Of a stretch of 46,981 nt of DNA, positions 26,301-32,300 are shown piece after piece. The DNA is from Priapulus caudatus (lineage: Eukaryota > Priapulida > Priapulimorpha > Priapulimorphida > Priapulidae). The position numbers and the translations under genes were made by a program. The notes beneath the pieces are model-generated. The model ran no database searches, was not told where the DNA came from, and worked only from the letters and a program-made list of their open reading frames with translations. Where the stretch lies: NCBI RefSeq assembly GCF_000485595.1, contig NW_014577440.1:48116-95096 (forward strand), given 5' to 3'. Positions within the stretch are counted from its first letter, which is position 1. Each line of letters opens with the position of its first letter.

Positions 26301-29300
26301 TCTAAGCTCACATAATGTCCACGTCCTCTCTTAGCCACACTGTCTACATACTCTACTGCTTCTCTCTATCTAAGCTCGCATAGTGTCCACGTCCTCTCTT
26401 ACCCACACTGTCTACATAGTCACTGCTTCTCTCTCTAATGGCCCTGTCACACATTGACGCATTTGACAGCGTATGCCGGACGTATCAAATTTCTCTAAAA
26501 CGCTGCATACGCTGAACTTCGATGTGTTTTCTTTCGAATTTTGCGGCGTATACATTACCGTATTCATAACGCAGTTGCGACGTATACTTAGCGTAATGTA
26601 GTAACGTATATGGAACGTCGATAACTTATTAAGATAACTTATACGAACGAATGCTTAGCGTGTTGCCGGCGTTTCACACTTATGCCCAACGATAGTCTCA
26701 CTTGTGCATAGCGCGCCGCAGCGTATCCGCCGACGATCACTGTGTCGTAGCCTATAAAAAGGCTGCCCTCCGACGATTCAAATCATACACGCACTAGACA
26801 TCACAGGTACAACATCACCGTCGCAAGTATCAACATGCCAATAACATTTTTATATACATTCCCCTAAACGGCTGCCAATACGCCATTATGACGCGGTAGC
26901 CTGTAAGTTACGAAACACGATTCAGTAAGTTCTGTGGTCGTCCGAACATGCTCGAAATACGTCTACATACGTCAAATGCGTTTGGAGATAAGTTGTATTA
27001 CCATAGAGTTTCAAAAAGACGGTTATCATCAAAGTTAAAATAAGTTTTGCGTACGGCCAGACATATCTCGACGTATTTTGCCTTATGAGTATACTTAAAA
27101 GCTAAGCGTTGGTGAACCGCTGTGTCAAGGATCGCATAACTTTACCGTACAACTTATGGCCCGCGTATGCGGGACGTATGCGGCATACGCGGCATACGTC
27201 GGAAAGATTTTGAGCAAATGCTCAAATTTTTAGCATAAGCTTACCGTACTACCACGTAACCAGCGTGCTTCAGCGTCCTTCAGCGTCTTCAGCGTGCTTT
27301 CAGCGTGCTCTTACTTAATAACAAGCTTACCATACTTATTCGAGCGTAACGGCCAGCGTAATTCACCAATATTTTATTACGTCCGCATAGCTCGGCTAAA
27401 ATCGTCAATGTGTACAGCGCCATAAGCTCGCATGAGTGTCCACGTCCTGCTCTTACCCATACTGTCTACATAGTTAACTGCTTTCTCTCTCTAAGCTCGC
27501 ATGAGTGTCCACGTGCCTCTCTTACCGCCACACTGTCTTCGTAGTCACTCGCTTCTCTATGCTAAGCTCACATATAGATGTCCAACGTCTCTCTGACGCA
27601 GCGCTGCTCTACGTAGTCACTGCCTTCTCTCTCTCTCTAAGCTCACATTAATGTCCAGCGTCCTCTTCTTACCCAAAATCNNNNNNNNNNGCTCACATAG
27701 TGTCCACGCCCTCTCTTACCCACACTGTCTACATAGTCACTGCTTCTCTCTATCTAAGCCCACATAGTGTCCACGCCCTCTCTTACCCACACTGTCTACA
27801 TAGTCACTGCTTCTCTCTATCTAAGCTCACATAGTGTCCACGTCCTCTCTTACCCACACTGTCTACATAGTCACTGCTTCTCTCTATCTAAGCTCACATA
27901 GTGTCCACGTCCTCTCTTACCCACACTGTCTACGTAGTCACTGCTTCTCTCTATCTAAGCTCACATAGTGTCCACGTCCTCTCTTACCAGCGCTGTCTAC
28001 GTAGTCACTGCTTCTCTCTCTCTCTCTAAGCTCACATAATGTCCACGTCCTCTCTTACCAGCGCAGTCTACATAGTTACTGCTTCTCTCTATCTAAGCTC
28101 ACATAGTGTCCACGTCCTCTCTTACCCACACTGTCTACATAGTCACTGCTTCTCTCTCTAAGCTCACATAGTGTCCATGTCCTCTCTTACCCACACTGTG
28201 TAGACTACCTATAATTATTGTGCTTCTCTGCACTCTCACACAATGTGTCCACGTACTCTCTTACAGTATACTGTATCTACCTAGTTACAGTACCTCTCTC
28301 TATCCGCTCACGCTGTGCTCGCCACTGTGCGTGCGCGTTGCATCTAGTAGCGACTATTCGCCCTCACTACTCTCGTGGAGGCCATGTCTCATATTGCGCA
28401 CGCATATACGAACTCTTTGCTGGGAGTGACCTTTGCAGAGAACCCCTATTCGTGCGAACTTCATCGGATACCTTTACAAGTCGGTTGCTATTTCTTTGCA
28501 TATACTCGACTGCACCTTACGTACACAAAAGTCCGGTCAGTTTTTGACATTACACTGTCCTTTCGGGGAATCACCACAATTTACGTAAACTCCCATTTAC
28601 AACATAATATACCATCAATACATACATACTGTCTATAAGAGTTCCACACAGTTGTATTATTGTAAGCAATACGCCAATTCAGATATGCACGCTTAGCTGT
28701 GGTGGATACGCCTGGTTGCCCACTGAATAAATTAAATTATAATTTCATACACATTGAAAATCAAAACGAGATTTTTCAATTCTCTTCAGGTCCTATACTT
28801 ATTATATATGCAACTCAGGTTGTCTATACGACTGGGCGAACCGAACATGAAGCGACCGAGCGACCGGGCTTGACCGAAGTGAATGTTCTGAAGCGACAAT
28901 CCTGCAGCAATGGCTCCCTTCATCATTTTACACGCGCCTAAGACAGACACGATATCCGAAATAGGAGGATTTTTTATTCAAACAGCATATAGCCACTGCA
29001 AGCACGTTGAAATACTGCAGAAAACAAGCTGTAATCAGGTCGAATTGCTTCTGCAAATGCGCCCCATTATATAACGAGTAGATAATAAACAAATTTGGCC
29101 AATTATCTACCTTTGATTATACAACTGCAAAACGATAGCATTGCTGCTACAAGCAGGTTACATGAGGGAGACGTATCCGTATAGGCTGCAATGATACAAG
29201 TGGGCCGGTTTCTTTACTGCCGCAACTTGTCCCTACATTGCTACTGCAAGCGTGCTGAATTGCCGCTGCCAATAACGCTGCAAGTACTGTAGCTACTTTA

Positions 29301-32300
29301 CTGCTGCTAGTAGGATGCTGAATCAGGGAGACCGCTAGTCTTCTAAATGAAGCCGCGCGTTTAAACTTAAGTAAATTTTTTTTACCAAGACACTACGTCC
29401 TAAATATAAACACCAACAATCTCTTCCCTCTTCAGATGCTGCGGAAATACGTACGTTCTAGTGTCCTAAGCCAACATTCTATGACAGTATAGGCAGTGTC
29501 GTAGCCGCAGGAGGGAGAGGGGGCAGCTGACCACCCCCTTACAATTTTACAAACCAATAAAGATGAGCCTAATAATTGTTCTAACATTCCTAACATAAAT
29601 GTGATAAATAACAAGCAAATTATTCCTTCCGTCGGAGTCCTAATATTATCAAGAGTAGATAATAATCAAGAGTAGATTATAGTATCTACTCTTGATATAC
29701 ACGTGGTGTATTACTTGAAACGACTTGAAAAAATATTTCCTCGTCATTACACTCAGTTGGCTCACGAACTCTGCTCCACCCCCACCCCACCCCCTACTAC
29801 ACCCTTGTGCAGGCTATGGCCCCGGACTTTAGCCGACCCTTGCTTCTATTTGCTACACACTTCACATGTGTAATGGCGAAAAGTTTTTGAATTAATGGTA
29901 CATTGTGTACCTAAATTGTAACTGTACAATTCAATACCTCGCGAAGCTCATAAAAACGCGCCAGGCTTGACGAAAATAATCTTGCGTACACGCATGCATG
30001 CACGAATTACGGAAACTGCTGCTGCTACGGAACGGCGGCACCTACTCGTGAATGCCTGCGCAATTCTTTACTGAGTAATATCATTAGACATTTCCCGTTT
30101 GTGATTTCCGGGTGACCACGAACGAATGCCAACCAAAATCAGAATAGCTGTCTAACGATGGTGCTGTAGCGGCAACCGGCGGGAATAAGTAGGTGTAGCG
30201 ATCTGTTGATCCTACCAATATCTTATTTGTTCACAAAGCCAGGCGCCTTTGAATGAAGTTCTGCACGTTTTAGGAAAATTACTAGCGGATCGGTGCAACT
30301 GTGTAACACACATGTTTCGTGTGACAATTTTTATTTATATAAAATGAGAAACGCACTACGTAATATATTGTATATATGTAATCAAACTCGTAAATTCCAC
30401 CAATAAGCACAATTAATTCATGTTATCTCAAACTGTAATATGTCTCGCAGTGTAAAGGTCGATGACACTGGAGGAAAGCTCAGGAGGAAAGCTCAGAAGG
30501 AAAGCTAGCGCCTCACTCATTATTCAAGCGCATGGCGGTATTACAGTGGTCCCCGCTTCGTCGGGTCCTAGATAAACGAGTGCGTCGCTTTTCAAAGACG
30601 ACATGTTTTGAAAAACAATCCAATGCATGCGCGCGCACCTTCTTGTTTATTCAGCGGCGAGATATTTCCATAATTCCATACCACTGCATTTACTGCTAAG
30701 CAATATAAGATACCAGTGTAGTGCATCTGCTAGTATAAACATAAAAGACATTAGCCTGCGTGTACAAATGCATGCTATCCCTCCCCCTTCTGGCCAGCCC
30801 TCCCGGGTTTATCAAATAGACCCTCGGCGATAAAAACGGGTTCCTCTACATCTGTTATTGGTTTTCGTTTCACGTTAGATATGCGCATAAACGTAGCTGC
30901 AGACCGGTCCATAGAATGATAATACCAAGATAATACTGTACAACCCCAGGCAACCTGTCGCAAAACACACTAGCAATAAACAACAACTTTCTAACCCCGC
31001 TGCTAGTCTTCGTCCAGTTCGTCGAATTCTGTAGACTTTGAAGAGAACTTTACATAAACCTCACTTATTCTGTCTTCTGAATATGGGTGTAATATGGACG
31101 GTAATAATGGGGACGGAATATGGTGTAATATGTACGCTAATAAGGGAAACGTGCGGAGCGGAAGTAGTAGTACGGTTAGAGATTCTCTGTAGTATAGTTA
31201 GTATATATGCATCCACTTTCCAAGTGCGACCTTGTCTCCCAGCCTCCCACACCAGAATCGTCCGGTTTCATGCTGCTCTCAGATGCCAAGCATTACAATC
31301 CCAAGCAACATCTTTCATCATATAATTTCACTAATATCTGGCTAATCACGCAACCAATTTCGCAAACACTCGGTTAAAAATCCAGTAAATTAGCCATCTC
31401 TGCTAAGCACACGGAAATCTCCTAATACACGTATATTTGGATAAATAATCTCTATTATTCACTCCTGATAATATCAGCACAATCCAATCCCTTAGAATCA
31501 ATCTTTGGATGGGGATCCAAGAATTACATTTATTTGTACATGCAGTATTCGGTCAAGTGAGCCGTGTACTTGACCTCTTAGCTAATTCACCTGCACCTGC
31601 ATTTCAGTGAGGCACTGTGACAAAGCTTGGCAAGAGTATAGTGACATTCGAAGAACTACGTAAATCTACACGTAAATCGGTCACTACTGAATCAACTCAG
31701 ACCTTCGTATATAAGCGTGCGGAATTGACAATCAGGCTCCAAGCTCGATTGATTATGCTATCCATTGCTGCATTCTGACGTAGGTGGTTTTCGTGATAAT
31801 TTCCATCAGCTGACAATGACAGATTGACCGCGCAGAAATAATATCGTAACTTGATACACAGATGCGTGATAAAAAAAACATTTCACTGATCCACTGAAAA
31901 AAGACGGTGCACTGCTACTACCAGTGTTGTAGGTCTCGAGGCCGGTCTTAGCCTCGAGACCTGCCTCGACTCTCGAGACCGTTTTCCTTGGTCTCGGTCT
32001 CGGTCTCGGCCTCGGAGTGCAATGACTCAGACTCGGACTCGGACTCGAGCCCTCCGGACTCGAGGACTCGGGTCGAGGCCGGCTCAAGGCCACTACATAC
32101 ATAGTACACAACTGTACATATTGTAACACGCCGTTTACAAGAATTTAAAACCAAAACTCCTAGGTTTTCTAGATACACGGCCTAATCTTGTAACGTTTTC
32201 AATGGCTCGATTAAGATTCTTGTCCCTTTGGTTTGAATCTGCTGTCCCTTCGTCCCTTTGCGCTTTTTCTACCACTTCTTACTCTTCTTCTACAACTTCG

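Noticed and set aside
24690-28205. Possible CRISPR-like array
   Set aside because: The whole unit is repeated without unique spacers, and the context is an animal gene intron. It is a satellite.
30775-30963. Possible extra N-terminal or alternative first exon of the SLC4 gene
   Set aside because: It runs to a stop without a usable GT donor in frame and shows no AE-like sequence. Not supported without transcripts.
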